Source of the DNA: Faucicola sp048551375
Lineage (GTDB): Bacteria; Pseudomonadota; Gammaproteobacteria; Pseudomonadales; Moraxellaceae
DNA length: 64,000 nt
Direction of reading: 5' to 3'
NCBI RefSeq assembly: GCF_048551375.1
Contig: NZ_JBLYZJ010000006.1
Span: 1 to 64,000, forward strand
Shown here piece by piece: positions 43,999 through 51,678 of this stretch. Position numbers and translations under genes: made by a program. Under the pieces are notes generated by a model. That model worked only from the letters and a program-made list of their open reading frames with translations. It searched no databases and was not told where the DNA came from. Position 1 is the first letter of the stretch. Every line of letters begins with the position of its first letter.

Positions 43999-44066
43999 GT
44001 AGGGGCGTATTGAATACGCCCAAAGGCTACACAATCCCAAATAGGGCGTAAGCATTACGCCCCTAC
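43999..44066. repeat. 68-bp double palindrome after bioC
   Basis: The first core (GGGGCGTATTGAATACGCCC, 44002-44021) and the second (GGGCGTAAGCATTACGCCCC, 44044-44063) sit head to head with a 22-bp spacer, bounded by GTAGGGGC and GCCCCTAC. This is the reference full-length unit of the family in this window. Confidence 0.9.
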
Positions 44067-44167
44067 AATGATTGGATTTGGCATAACATGACTTGTATTT
44101 GTACAGATGTTATTTTCCCTCAAAATCGCTATAATTGCCTTATTTCTATCAGCTACCCTACCGCACC

Positions 44168-45088
44168 ATGACAACACTGACTTTCTTTGAGCAACACTTT
44201 TCTCGCCAAAAAATCCAAGCCTATATTCAACTTACTCGTTTTGACAAGCCTGTTGGCATTGAGTTGGTACTATGGTCAACGCTGTGGGCGGTGTTTTTGG
44301 CAGGGTTAGAATTTGGGCGTTTACCACCGTGGCATATTGTGCTGATTTTCGCATTGGGGGCGACCTTGATGCGAGCAGCAGGCTGTGCGATTAATGACTA
44401 TGCCGACCGCAAAGTCGATGGTCATGTTGACCGCACCAAGGGCAGACCGCTTGCCGAGGGACGGCTGACCGAGCGTGAGGCGGTGTGGGTGTTTTTGATT
44501 TTGTCGTGGGTCAGTGCCAGTTTGTTGGTATTTTTGCCGATTCCTGTGTTTATTTGGTCGTGGGGTGCGGTGGCATTGGCATTTATTTATCCGTTTATGA
44601 AACGCTTTACCCATTTACCGCAGTTTTTTTTGGCGGCGGCGTTTGGTTGGGCGATTCCGATGGCGTATGTGGCGGTGTCGAGTGTGCTAACGCCTGAGGT
44701 ACAGGTAAGCGGTTGGTGTTGGTTATTATTTGCAGGCTATATGGCGTGGACGGTGGCATATGATACGCAGTATGCGATGGCTGACCGTGAAGATGATTTG
44801 AAAATTGGGGTAAAGTCTACCGCCATTTTGTTTGGTAAATATGATATTGCCATCATTAGCTTGTTACAAGCGGTGTTTTTGGTAAGTATGGCGATGATTT
44901 TTTGGCATTATTTTGGGTTATGGGCAATAGCCACCCTATTGCCTGTGGTGGTGATGTTTTATCGCCAAAATAAACAATGTGCCACTTATCAGCGAGCATT
45001 ATGCTTTAAGGCGTTTTTGGACAATGTGTGGGTGGGACGTTATCTATTTGCGGTGATTGTGGTGTTGAGTGTGATGCAAATTCAATAA
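44168..45088 (+). CDS. ubiA: 4-Hydroxybenzoate polyprenyltransferase
   Basis: UbiA attaches the polyprenyl chain to 4-hydroxybenzoate in ubiquinone synthesis. The 306-residue membrane protein has the two Asp-rich motifs: NDYADRKVDGHVDRTKGRPL and YDTQYAMADREDD. ATG 44168 is chosen; the frame from 44135 is longer without support. Confidence 0.96.
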   Translation: MTTLTFFEQHFSRQKIQAYIQLTRFDKPVGIELVLWSTLWAVFLAGLEFGRLPPWHIVLIFALGATLMRAAGCAINDYADRKVDGHVDRTKGRPLAEGRLTEREAVWVFLILSWVSASLLVFLPIPVFIWSWGAVALAFIYPFMKRFTHLPQFFLAAAFGWAIPMAYVAVSSVLTPEVQVSGWCWLLFAGYMAWTVAYDTQYAMADREDDLKIGVKSTAILFGKYDIAIISLLQAVFLVSMAMIFWHYFGLWAIATLLPVVVMFYRQNKQCATYQRALCFKAFLDNVWVGRYLFAVIVVLSVMQIQ

Positions 45089-45093
45089 TGAGG

Positions 45094-45128
45094 CTGTAGG
45101 GTTGGGCGTAAGCATTACGCCCCTACAG
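45094..45128. repeat. Palindromic repeat between convergent ubiA and panE-ykuD genes
   Basis: CTGTAGGG (45094-45101) and CCCCTACAG (45120-45128) enclose GGGCGTAAGCATTACGCCC (45104-45122). It may serve as a terminator for both converging genes, although no long U tract is present. Confidence 0.8.
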
Positions 45129-45150
45129 CTATCCTCTTAATTCTTAATCC

Positions 45151-46602
45151 TTAATTCTCAATCATCACAGGTGTACCGACTTTAACTTTATCAAATAAAT
45201 CAATCACATCATGGTTTCGCATACGGATACAACCATGCGATAACGGCACACCCATTGGCTCGCTGTCTGGCGTGCCATGAATATAAATATAACGGGCTTT
45301 GGTGTCGCACACGCCTTGCTCGTTTGTACCTTGATTAATCCCTGCTTCACAACCCGCCAACCATAAAATCCGACTCAAAATCCAATCTCGATTGGGAAAG
45401 GCTGCTGCCAGTTGTGAGTTATAAATTTCGCCTGTCGCTTGACGTGCCACAAATACGCTATTGATAGGTAAATTTGCACCAAATTTTTCGCTGATTTGGT
45501 GCTGTCCACGAGGGGTACAGCCTGTGTTTTCCAGTTCGCCCACGCCATTTTTGGCAGTCGAAATCGGATAGGTATTGGACTGACCGTGATGAGTCAACGT
45601 CAAGGTTTGGCTAGGAATATGAATATGTATCAGCGTATCGCAAGGTTTGCTATTTGACGGTTGTTTTGCCATCAACTCGCTAATGCCTTGATAAAGTCTG
45701 TCATTAACAGGTGTGTCAATGCCATGTTTGTCACCCAATGCTCGAATCGTCCCTGCAAATAGCTCCAACTCACAGGGTCGCCCTGCTTTTAAATCCTGTC
45801 GCATGGACGGCATGGCATTGGGGTCAAGATTATCCATAATAGTCACCCACATTTCAAAATCACTTTCAGTCAACGCCACGCCCTCGGCATTGGCGACCGT
45901 CATTACCTCACGCATGGCGGATTTAAACATCTCACGAGCTTCGCCCTCATCCTGTACGGTTTTGAACGTGCCTTCATACAGGGCAACGGTTTGATTGACC
46001 CCTGTATTTAACATCAACTTGCCCCACAGTTGGCGAGGCATATCCGCACTTACCGAATGGGGGAAATCGACTTGGTTAAACATCGTATCGACTTTTGCCA
46101 CTCGTACGACTTCTTCTTTATCATCGCTCATCGCCCCAATCACCAACTGCCCTGCATCACGGTAAATCAGTTCATTGCCGACTTTGCGAGCGTCCATTTG
46201 TTGGGCGACACAATATACAATCCGCTGTTTGCCAAAATGCTGTGCCAATACCTTTTCACTGGCAATGCCATTGAGTGCGGATACGATTAGCGTATTTTCA
46301 CCCAATTGACTTTGAATTAATGGTAAAACGTCTGTTAATTGATAAAATTTGGTACACACAATCACCAAATCAGCAGGCGTGTCGGTTTTCTTAAAAGTAT
46401 CATTGGGTGTAATATAATTAAGCGATAACGGTTTGCCATTGACCAATAAATTATCTGTTTGGTAGCGTTTAACACGCTCACTATCTGCGACAATGCGAAG
46501 ATTATCAAAGGGTAAATGCGGAGCAATAAGGCTGGCAAATAATGCCCCCAATGCCCCAAAGCCGATAATAGCGATAGTGGGTTGGTTTTTTTGTATCTTC
46601 AT
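45151..46602 (-). CDS. Fusion of ketopantoate-reductase-like (PanE/ApbA) and YkuD L,D-transpeptidase-fold domains
   Basis: Residues ~1-315 form a PanE/ApbA-type NADPH reductase: Rossmann motif IGFGALGALFASLI, SALNGIASE, and the Lys-containing LWGKLMLNTGVNQ. Residues ~323-483 form a complete YkuD domain with the catalytic His/Cys motif YIHGTPDSEP...LSHGCIRM. There is no signal peptide, so the YkuD part should be cytoplasmic. A signal-less YkuD protein of Acinetobacter (ElsL/LdtK) acts as an L,D-carboxypeptidase in murein recycling, the best functional guess here. The frame is continuous with no frameshift. The link between pantothenate synthesis and murein recycling is unexplained. Confidence 0.85.
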   Translation of the reverse strand: MKIQKNQPTIAIIGFGALGALFASLIAPHLPFDNLRIVADSERVKRYQTDNLLVNGKPLSLNYITPNDTFKKTDTPADLVIVCTKFYQLTDVLPLIQSQLGENTLIVSALNGIASEKVLAQHFGKQRIVYCVAQQMDARKVGNELIYRDAGQLVIGAMSDDKEEVVRVAKVDTMFNQVDFPHSVSADMPRQLWGKLMLNTGVNQTVALYEGTFKTVQDEGEAREMFKSAMREVMTVANAEGVALTESDFEMWVTIMDNLDPNAMPSMRQDLKAGRPCELELFAGTIRALGDKHGIDTPVNDRLYQGISELMAKQPSNSKPCDTLIHIHIPSQTLTLTHHGQSNTYPISTAKNGVGELENTGCTPRGQHQISEKFGANLPINSVFVARQATGEIYNSQLAAAFPNRDWILSRILWLAGCEAGINQGTNEQGVCDTKARYIYIHGTPDSEPMGVPLSHGCIRMRNHDVIDLFDKVKVGTPVMIEN

Positions 46603-46680
46603 GGTTATCCTATTTTAAATTAGCGAAAATATGTGCTAAAGTTTAGCAGATTTTTATACAAAAACTTAAAAGGAAACAAA

Positions 46681-47319
46681 ATGAAATTTTCAAAAATTGC
46701 ATTATTAACGTCAATTATCGCTATCATGCCCCTATCACAAGTGGCTCAAGCTGATATTATTTTACCGCAAACTACCAAATTAGCTACTCAAACTGTCAGT
46801 CAAATGCCATCAATCGAGTCGCTAGAAAAACTGCTGACAGTCATGCAATTTGATAAATCTCTTGATGAAATGAATCAGCAGTCGGTTGCAATGGTCGAAG
46901 ATATGATGAAAAAAGCCTTTGCCCAAATGCCAAAAGATAACAAATTAACCGATGAGCAAAATCAACAAATGCAACAAGCCGTACAACAATTTACCCAAGA
47001 ATTGATTAGCGAACAAAACACCCCTGCCATGCGTCAGCAGTTTAAAAATGCGTATATTGAATCCGCCAAAGTGGTGTATAACCAACAAGAAGTGGATGCG
47101 ATGTTAGCGTTTTATAGCTCACCAATGGGACAACAAATTGTCGCCAAGCAAACCCAGTTTAATATCAAAAATATGCAACAAGTCATGGCAATTACTCAAC
47201 AATCACAACAACGCCTAATGACTACCAAACTACCTGTCTTAATGGAAAAAATCGAAAAAATCACCAAATCAACGCAAAAAACCACCAAAACTGTTAAACA
47301 TAAAACTGGCAAAAAATAA
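46681..47319 (+). CDS. DUF2059 exported protein
   Basis: The 212-residue precursor has a signal peptide (MKFSKIALLTSIIAIMPLSQVAQA) and a helical DUF2059 region (VDAMLAFYSSPMGQQIVAKQ). The C-terminus is Lys/Thr-rich. ATG 46681 follows AAAAGGAAAC. Its stop overlaps the bioD start (TAATG), so the two are co-translated. The function is unknown. Confidence 0.85.
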   Translation: MKFSKIALLTSIIAIMPLSQVAQADIILPQTTKLATQTVSQMPSIESLEKLLTVMQFDKSLDEMNQQSVAMVEDMMKKAFAQMPKDNKLTDEQNQQMQQAVQQFTQELISEQNTPAMRQQFKNAYIESAKVVYNQQEVDAMLAFYSSPMGQQIVAKQTQFNIKNMQQVMAITQQSQQRLMTTKLPVLMEKIEKITKSTQKTTKTVKHKTGKK

Positions 47320-48044
47320 TGGCATTACCAACGATTCACACCGCCCCACTCAACTTGATTGGGGCATACTTTGTCACAGGCACAGACACCGAAATTGGCA
47401 AAACCACCACGACTGCCAATCTTGTCAAAGCCCTAGCCAAGCAAGGTCAAGCCGTGTATGCCATCAAACCTGTCACCGCAGGACTAGCCACCGATGCAAA
47501 TGGCGAACCATATAGCGAAGACGCACGGCAAATTAACCAATTTGCCACCGTCACACTGCCGATGTCTGCCATTGCCCCCATTTGCCTAGCCACACCTTGC
47601 TCACCGCATATCGCAAGTCAACTAGACAATGTCGAATTACAAGCAGATACGATTGTCAACGCCATTCAAACCACGTTGCAAACTTACCCTGCCGATACGG
47701 TACTAATCGAAGGGGCAGGTGGATGGTTTACCCCCATCAATGCGAGTGAAACGTTGGCGGATGTCGCCATGCAATTGGGCTTACCTGTCATCATGGTGGT
47801 GGGTATCAAACTAGGTAGCCTTAACCATGCCATGCTTACACTACAAGCGATTTGGCAAGCAGGACTGACGGTTGACATGGTGGTGTTTAATGCGTTGGCG
47901 AATGATACCGCATTTTTGGATGAGCAAATTCGATGGCTGACCCAAGCCATTAGCCGACAAGCGGTTCATTATCAAGCTATGCCACCGCAGTGGTTATTTC
48001 AAGATTTTAATTTGCCATTAAATGAAGATTTATGTAATTTGTAA
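47319..48044 (+). CDS. bioD: Dethiobiotin synthetase
   Basis: BioD closes the ureido ring of dethiobiotin using ATP and CO2. The P-loop GTDTEIGKTTTTANLVKALA, the substrate lysine in IKPVTAG, the acidic EDARQIN region and VLIEGAGGWFTP are all present in 241 residues. Translation is coupled to the DUF2059 gene upstream. Confidence 0.95.
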   Translation: MALPTIHTAPLNLIGAYFVTGTDTEIGKTTTTANLVKALAKQGQAVYAIKPVTAGLATDANGEPYSEDARQINQFATVTLPMSAIAPICLATPCSPHIASQLDNVELQADTIVNAIQTTLQTYPADTVLIEGAGGWFTPINASETLADVAMQLGLPVIMVVGIKLGSLNHAMLTLQAIWQAGLTVDMVVFNALANDTAFLDEQIRWLTQAISRQAVHYQAMPPQWLFQDFNLPLNEDLCNL

Positions 48045-48061
48045 TTTTATCTTTCTTATTG

Positions 48062-48146
48062 AAGACGCTAGACCCCTGTATTCACAGGGGTGACGAGTAA
48101 TTAAAAACATTCGTCATTCCTGCGAATGCAGGAATCCAGTGTCTTT
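48062..48146. repeat. CCCTGC-type double palindrome (85 bp)
   Basis: Two palindromic units, AAGACGCTAGACCCCTGTAT...GGGGTGACGAG and CGTCATTCCTGCGAATGCAG...CAGTGTCTT, lie head to head. Imperfect inverted ends span the whole element. The same pair, altered in the middle, forms the inside of the element at 16516. It lies directly after bioD. Confidence 0.78.
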
Positions 48147-48251
48147 GATATAAAGCATGGTATAAAAAGATATCTTTTTTATTGTTTATCCCAAAGATTT
48201 TGTATAAAATTGTCAAGGTTTCTGCACGCCACTGCAAAACTCCTTATAATA

Positions 48252-48376
48252 TAGGGCTTACGCAAAAATGCCATTTATAGGTTGGGTGAAAGAATCACAC
48301 CCAACATAAACTATTTAAATTGTTGGGTATCGCAAGCTCTACCCAACCTACGACTTGATTAAATACGTAAGTCCTA
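48252..48376. mobile_element. 125-bp MITE copy 2, TSD TAATA
   Basis: The ends are TAGGGCTTACGC and ACGTAAGTCCTA. TAATA flanks both sides (48247-48251 and 48377-48381), a perfect 5-bp duplication. The interior is closest to copy 3, with the inverted GGTTGGGT/ACCCAACC arms. Confidence 0.88.
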
Positions 48377-48401
48377 TAATAGTTTGCATTTTCTGATTAA
48401 G

Positions 48402-48481
48402 GCTCTTTCCAAACCAAAATTTTTTTATATAGCGTGGGTAACGCTTTGCTAACCCACGCTACATGGTGGTTTAGAAAGCGG
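48402..48481. mobile_element. CTTTCCA-ended MITE, copy 1
   Basis: Imperfect inverted ends GCTCTTTCCAAACCA and TGGTTTAGAAAGCGG enclose a core GCGTGGGTAACGC...CTAACCCACGC. A related copy lies at 54712. This copy ends 8 bp before the TTG start of the C13 peptidase gene and so forms its immediate upstream region. Confidence 0.7.
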
Positions 48482-48488
48482 TTTATTA

Positions 48489-49949
48489 TTGACTTTTTAT
48501 CTGGACAAGCATGTCCAAAGTGTAGCTCCCTTGCCCACCTCATTATCCAATCTTGATTTACGTCCGCTTCAACGCTTTTGGCAAAATGTGTTTGCCAATC
48601 TGCGAGCCACCGCTTTTATGTTGATTGGCTCAAAACGGGCATTTTATTGGGTCAAGCCGAGCGTTTGGCAGTTTTTATTATTTGCTATCACTGCCCTTGC
48701 CAGTAATTTTTTGTTTTCTTGGATGGCTTCGGACGAATCCACCTATTTTAACCAACAAGGGTTGATTAGCTATCTAGTCTGGCCCACGGTGATGTTAGTG
48801 GCTGGGCTGATTCTTGCCAAACGCCATCACAATGCCATGTTGATTTTTGTCCCTGCGATTTTATGGCTTGTCGCTGATACCTTTATGGCATTGCTTCAAA
48901 GCCTGTTTCAATGGTTTGGGCAGTTTGGTTGGTTGCCCGAATGGACGTATCAGATTTTACCCACGCTGTTTACTTTGTTGTTTGTGTGGCAAGCTTTGTC
49001 GCTGTTATGGATTTTTGGTAATCAGTTGCGTTGGTCGTGGCTTGAGCGTGTGCTAATCATGCTAGGGGCATTTGCGGTGTTTAGCGTGTGGCAAAAAAAC
49101 GTGCAATCCGAGCCGATTTTTCAACAAAACCCTGAACAACCCTTCATTACCGAATCGGCATTTTATGCCCAACAAACCATGCTCCCAACCTTACTTAATC
49201 AGCTTGCTCCACAGCGTCAAGGGGTGGCGGATTGGTATTTTGTGGGCGTGGCAGGGCATGAGCAAGATGTGTTTCGTTCCGAAATCGAGCTGACCACCGA
49301 AATGCTTAATCAACAACTGGGCATGGCAGGGCGGTCACTCAATCTCATCAATAATCCGATGACCATGCAGGTGTTGCCAGTCGCAAGCAAAACCAGTATT
49401 GAAACGACTTTGCAAGGGGTGGCGAATAAGATGAACCGTGAGGAGGATGTGCTGTTTTTGACGCTGTCTTCGCATGGGGCGGATAATATCCTTGAAATGT
49501 CCAACCCACCGTTACAACTGGACAATGTCGATGCCAGTTGGTTACGCCAAACCCTTGATAAATCAGGGATAAAATGGCGTGTGATTGTGATTTCGGCATG
49601 TTATTCTGGGTCGTTTATTGATGAATTGCAGTCGCCCACCACATTAGTCATCACGGCGTCTGCCAAGGATAAATCCTCATTTGGCTGTAATAATGAAAGC
49701 GAATTCACTTACTTTGGGCAGGCATTTTTTGCCGAAAGTTTGCCAAAACTTAAGCGGTTTTTGCCTGCCTTTGAGGAAGCCAAAAAATCCATCGCTGGGC
49801 GTGAAAAAATGATGGGCTTTGAGCCGTCAGAACCGCAATTTGTCATCGGTGAGCAAATGCAAAAAATGCTACCAGAATTTGAAAAGACCCTAAAACCTAT
49901 CCCTGTACCGCAAACCACGCAAACGGTTGCCAGTGTGCCAGCGAGCTAA
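48489..49949 (+). CDS. Membrane-bound C13 (legumain-like) family peptidase
   Basis: The N-terminal ~210 residues have four or five membrane helices. The C-terminal ~270 residues form a C13 peptidase domain with catalytic His in FLTLSSHGADN and Cys in VIVISACYSGSF, followed by SFGCNNESEFTYFG. Legumain relatives include asparaginyl peptidases and GPI transamidase; the bacterial membrane forms are uncharacterised. The best start in frame is TTG at 48489, with no ATG until residue ~44 and a weak ribosome site. A MITE lies immediately upstream, so the original start may have been altered. Confidence 0.85.
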   Translation: MTFYLDKHVQSVAPLPTSLSNLDLRPLQRFWQNVFANLRATAFMLIGSKRAFYWVKPSVWQFLLFAITALASNFLFSWMASDESTYFNQQGLISYLVWPTVMLVAGLILAKRHHNAMLIFVPAILWLVADTFMALLQSLFQWFGQFGWLPEWTYQILPTLFTLLFVWQALSLLWIFGNQLRWSWLERVLIMLGAFAVFSVWQKNVQSEPIFQQNPEQPFITESAFYAQQTMLPTLLNQLAPQRQGVADWYFVGVAGHEQDVFRSEIELTTEMLNQQLGMAGRSLNLINNPMTMQVLPVASKTSIETTLQGVANKMNREEDVLFLTLSSHGADNILEMSNPPLQLDNVDASWLRQTLDKSGIKWRVIVISACYSGSFIDELQSPTTLVITASAKDKSSFGCNNESEFTYFGQAFFAESLPKLKRFLPAFEEAKKSIAGREKMMGFEPSEPQFVIGEQMQKMLPEFEKTLKPIPVPQTTQTVASVPAS

Positions 49950-49960
49950 CTCACGTTATT

Positions 49961-50184
49961 TATAGTGAGTTAAATCAAAAATAAGACTTTGAAATTCTGG
50001 GCGTATGCAATACGCCCCTACAAAACTGTCTTATTTAGGACTTACGCAAAAATGCCATTTGTAGGTTGGGTGGAAGAATGACACCCAACATAAACCATTC
50101 AAATTGTTGGGTATCACAAGCTCTACCCAACCTACGATTTGGTGAAATGCGTAAGTCCTGTTATTTCTAGTTTAAACGACTATA
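49961..50184. mobile_element. Correia-like element split by a 125-bp MITE
   Basis: The outer ends TATAGTGAGTTAAATC and (inverted) TATAGTCGTTTAAACTAG, the AAATAAGAC stretch, and a GGGCGTATGCAATACGCCC core (50000-50018) match the intact copy at 61741-61833. The 125-bp MITE at 50036-50160 interrupts its right arm. The ends resemble the TATAGTGGATTAA termini of neisserial Correia repeats. Confidence 0.75.
50036..50160. mobile_element. 125-bp MITE copy 3, nested, TSD TTATT
   Basis: The ends are TAGGACTTACGC and GCGTAAGTCCTG. TTATT stands on both sides (50031-50035 and 50161-50165). Removing the element and one TTATT restores the right arm seen in the intact Correia-like copy at 61741, direct evidence of insertion. 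Confidence 0.92.
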
Positions 50185-50188
50185 CACG

Positions 50189-51313
50189 CTATTTAGAATT
50201 TTCACGTGTCGCCAATAACCGCTCGTACAAAGCGATAATTTGTTCCACCGTTTGTTTTTGGCTAAATTGGGTGGTCAATGCAGGGCGTTCTTTGGCATCA
50301 AGCCGTGCTTGCACCACTTCGCATAACGCATGGGCGGTTTGTTGGTGAACCAAACCTTGCGGATACAGTTGTCTTAATAATTCTTTATAAATCCCATGAT
50401 GCCATGCGACTACAGGCGTACCCAAATGCACCGCCTTTAACACACTCATGCCAATGCTTTCTGGCTCATTTGCCAAACCTAGCACCAAGCTTGCCGAGCA
50501 TAGCCACTCTCGCACGTCATCACGTTTGCCAATAAATGTCATATATTTTTGCAAATTTAATGCTGTCAAACGTTGAACAAATTCCTCAAAATACATACTG
50601 GGATTGCTATCATCATCCATGATAACAATGTGAAGATTTGGCATGGTGTGCTTGAGATTACCAATGATATCAATCAACCAATGTTGACCTGTCTGACCAT
50701 CAATTTCATAGGGGAAAATCAGCCATTTTTTATGCTCCAACTCGGGGTATTCCGCAAAAACTTGATGCAACCAATGCACAGACGGCTGGTGGCGATACAC
50801 GTATTTTTGGCTATCGACCCCTCGATAAATACGAGTAATCCTGCCATCATCGTATTCTTTATGATGTTGCTTGATATGGGCGGATACACTATTTGACACG
50901 CTAATCAGATGGTCAACATCAAAAATGGCTTTATTGTAGGCATTAACAGGATAATAACCATAAATAGTCGCCACTGTGATTGGGCGATAATCTTCGGCAA
51001 TCAAATTTAACGCCCATTTGACAATCCATGCAGGCGTACGAGAATGAATGTGAATGATATCAGGGCGAAATTGGCGTATTTGTCGCCACACACCAAACAC
51101 CGAAATCAGCGTCAGCCACGAATTTTTCTCAAGATATAGCTGAGTGTAGCTACTGCCCTGCTCTTTTAGACGCTCGGCAAATTCATGGTTTGGGTCAGTG
51201 CTAGCGATGATAAGCGATTGATGCCCCTGTTTGACCAGCGAGCGAGTGAGCTTCAGAATGCTTCGCTCGTCTTCGTTATGGTGTAAGGATGAGAGTAAAC
51301 GCAAGATTTTCAT
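50189..51313 (-). CDS. Family 4-type (GT-B) glycosyltransferase
   Basis: The 374-residue protein has a GT-B layout: an N-terminal acceptor domain (MKILRLLSSLHHNEDERSIL, DIIHIHSRTPAWIVKWAL) and a C-terminal donor domain with LANEPESIGMSVLKAVHLGTPVVAWHHGIYKE, which holds the ExE-type motif of retaining enzymes. It likely adds a sugar to a surface glycan such as LOS or capsule. No other glycan gene is nearby. Its stop lies 4 bp from the Correia-like element. Confidence 0.88.
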   Translation of the reverse strand: MKILRLLSSLHHNEDERSILKLTRSLVKQGHQSLIIASTDPNHEFAERLKEQGSSYTQLYLEKNSWLTLISVFGVWRQIRQFRPDIIHIHSRTPAWIVKWALNLIAEDYRPITVATIYGYYPVNAYNKAIFDVDHLISVSNSVSAHIKQHHKEYDDGRITRIYRGVDSQKYVYRHQPSVHWLHQVFAEYPELEHKKWLIFPYEIDGQTGQHWLIDIIGNLKHTMPNLHIVIMDDDSNPSMYFEEFVQRLTALNLQKYMTFIGKRDDVREWLCSASLVLGLANEPESIGMSVLKAVHLGTPVVAWHHGIYKELLRQLYPQGLVHQQTAHALCEVVQARLDAKERPALTTQFSQKQTVEQIIALYERLLATRENSK

Positions 51314-51372
51314 GCAATTTTTGGATGGGTGAGGATGATGTAGTGGTTAGTATAGTAGAATTTAAAAAAATA

Positions 51373-51405
51373 AAAAGGATTTAATTGGGGGAATTAAATC
51401 CTTTT
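51373..51405. other. Perfect 14-bp hairpin between divergent genes
   Basis: AAAAGGATTTAATT (51373-51386) and AATTAAATCCTTTT (51392-51405) pair perfectly around GGGGG. It has terminator-like shape but stands upstream of both the glycosyltransferase (minus) and clpB (plus). It may end a short unannotated transcript. No ORF is seen around it. Confidence 0.55.
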
Positions 51406-51616
51406 GGGTGACAAGCTGAGTTTTTTATTGTAATGGTTATTTTGTTATTATTGTCCGTTTTTATTCGGCTATTTGCCGTTTTTTGTTTTCCTTTGATTGA
51501 TATAATACCGATTGAATATTGCAAATCCATGACATTGTTAAGGATTAAAATGTAGCGAAATGTAACTGATTTTTAACCAAAATTCCCATTGACAAACAAA
51601 AAATTTTAATTTTTAA

Positions 51617-51645
51617 CATTGAAAGTTATTCCCACAACACCATAT
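51617..51645 (+). promoter_or_regulatory. Sigma-32-type heat-shock promoter of clpB
   Basis: CATTGAAA (51617-51624) and CACCATAT (51638-51645) are 13 bp apart, close to the sigma-32 consensus CTTGAAA-N13/14-CCCCATNT. It lies 34 bp before the clpB ATG. ClpB is a known sigma-32 target in gammaproteobacteria. Confidence 0.75.
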
Positions 51646-51678
51646 AAAAGTTAATCAAAACATAATAAGGAATAACAA

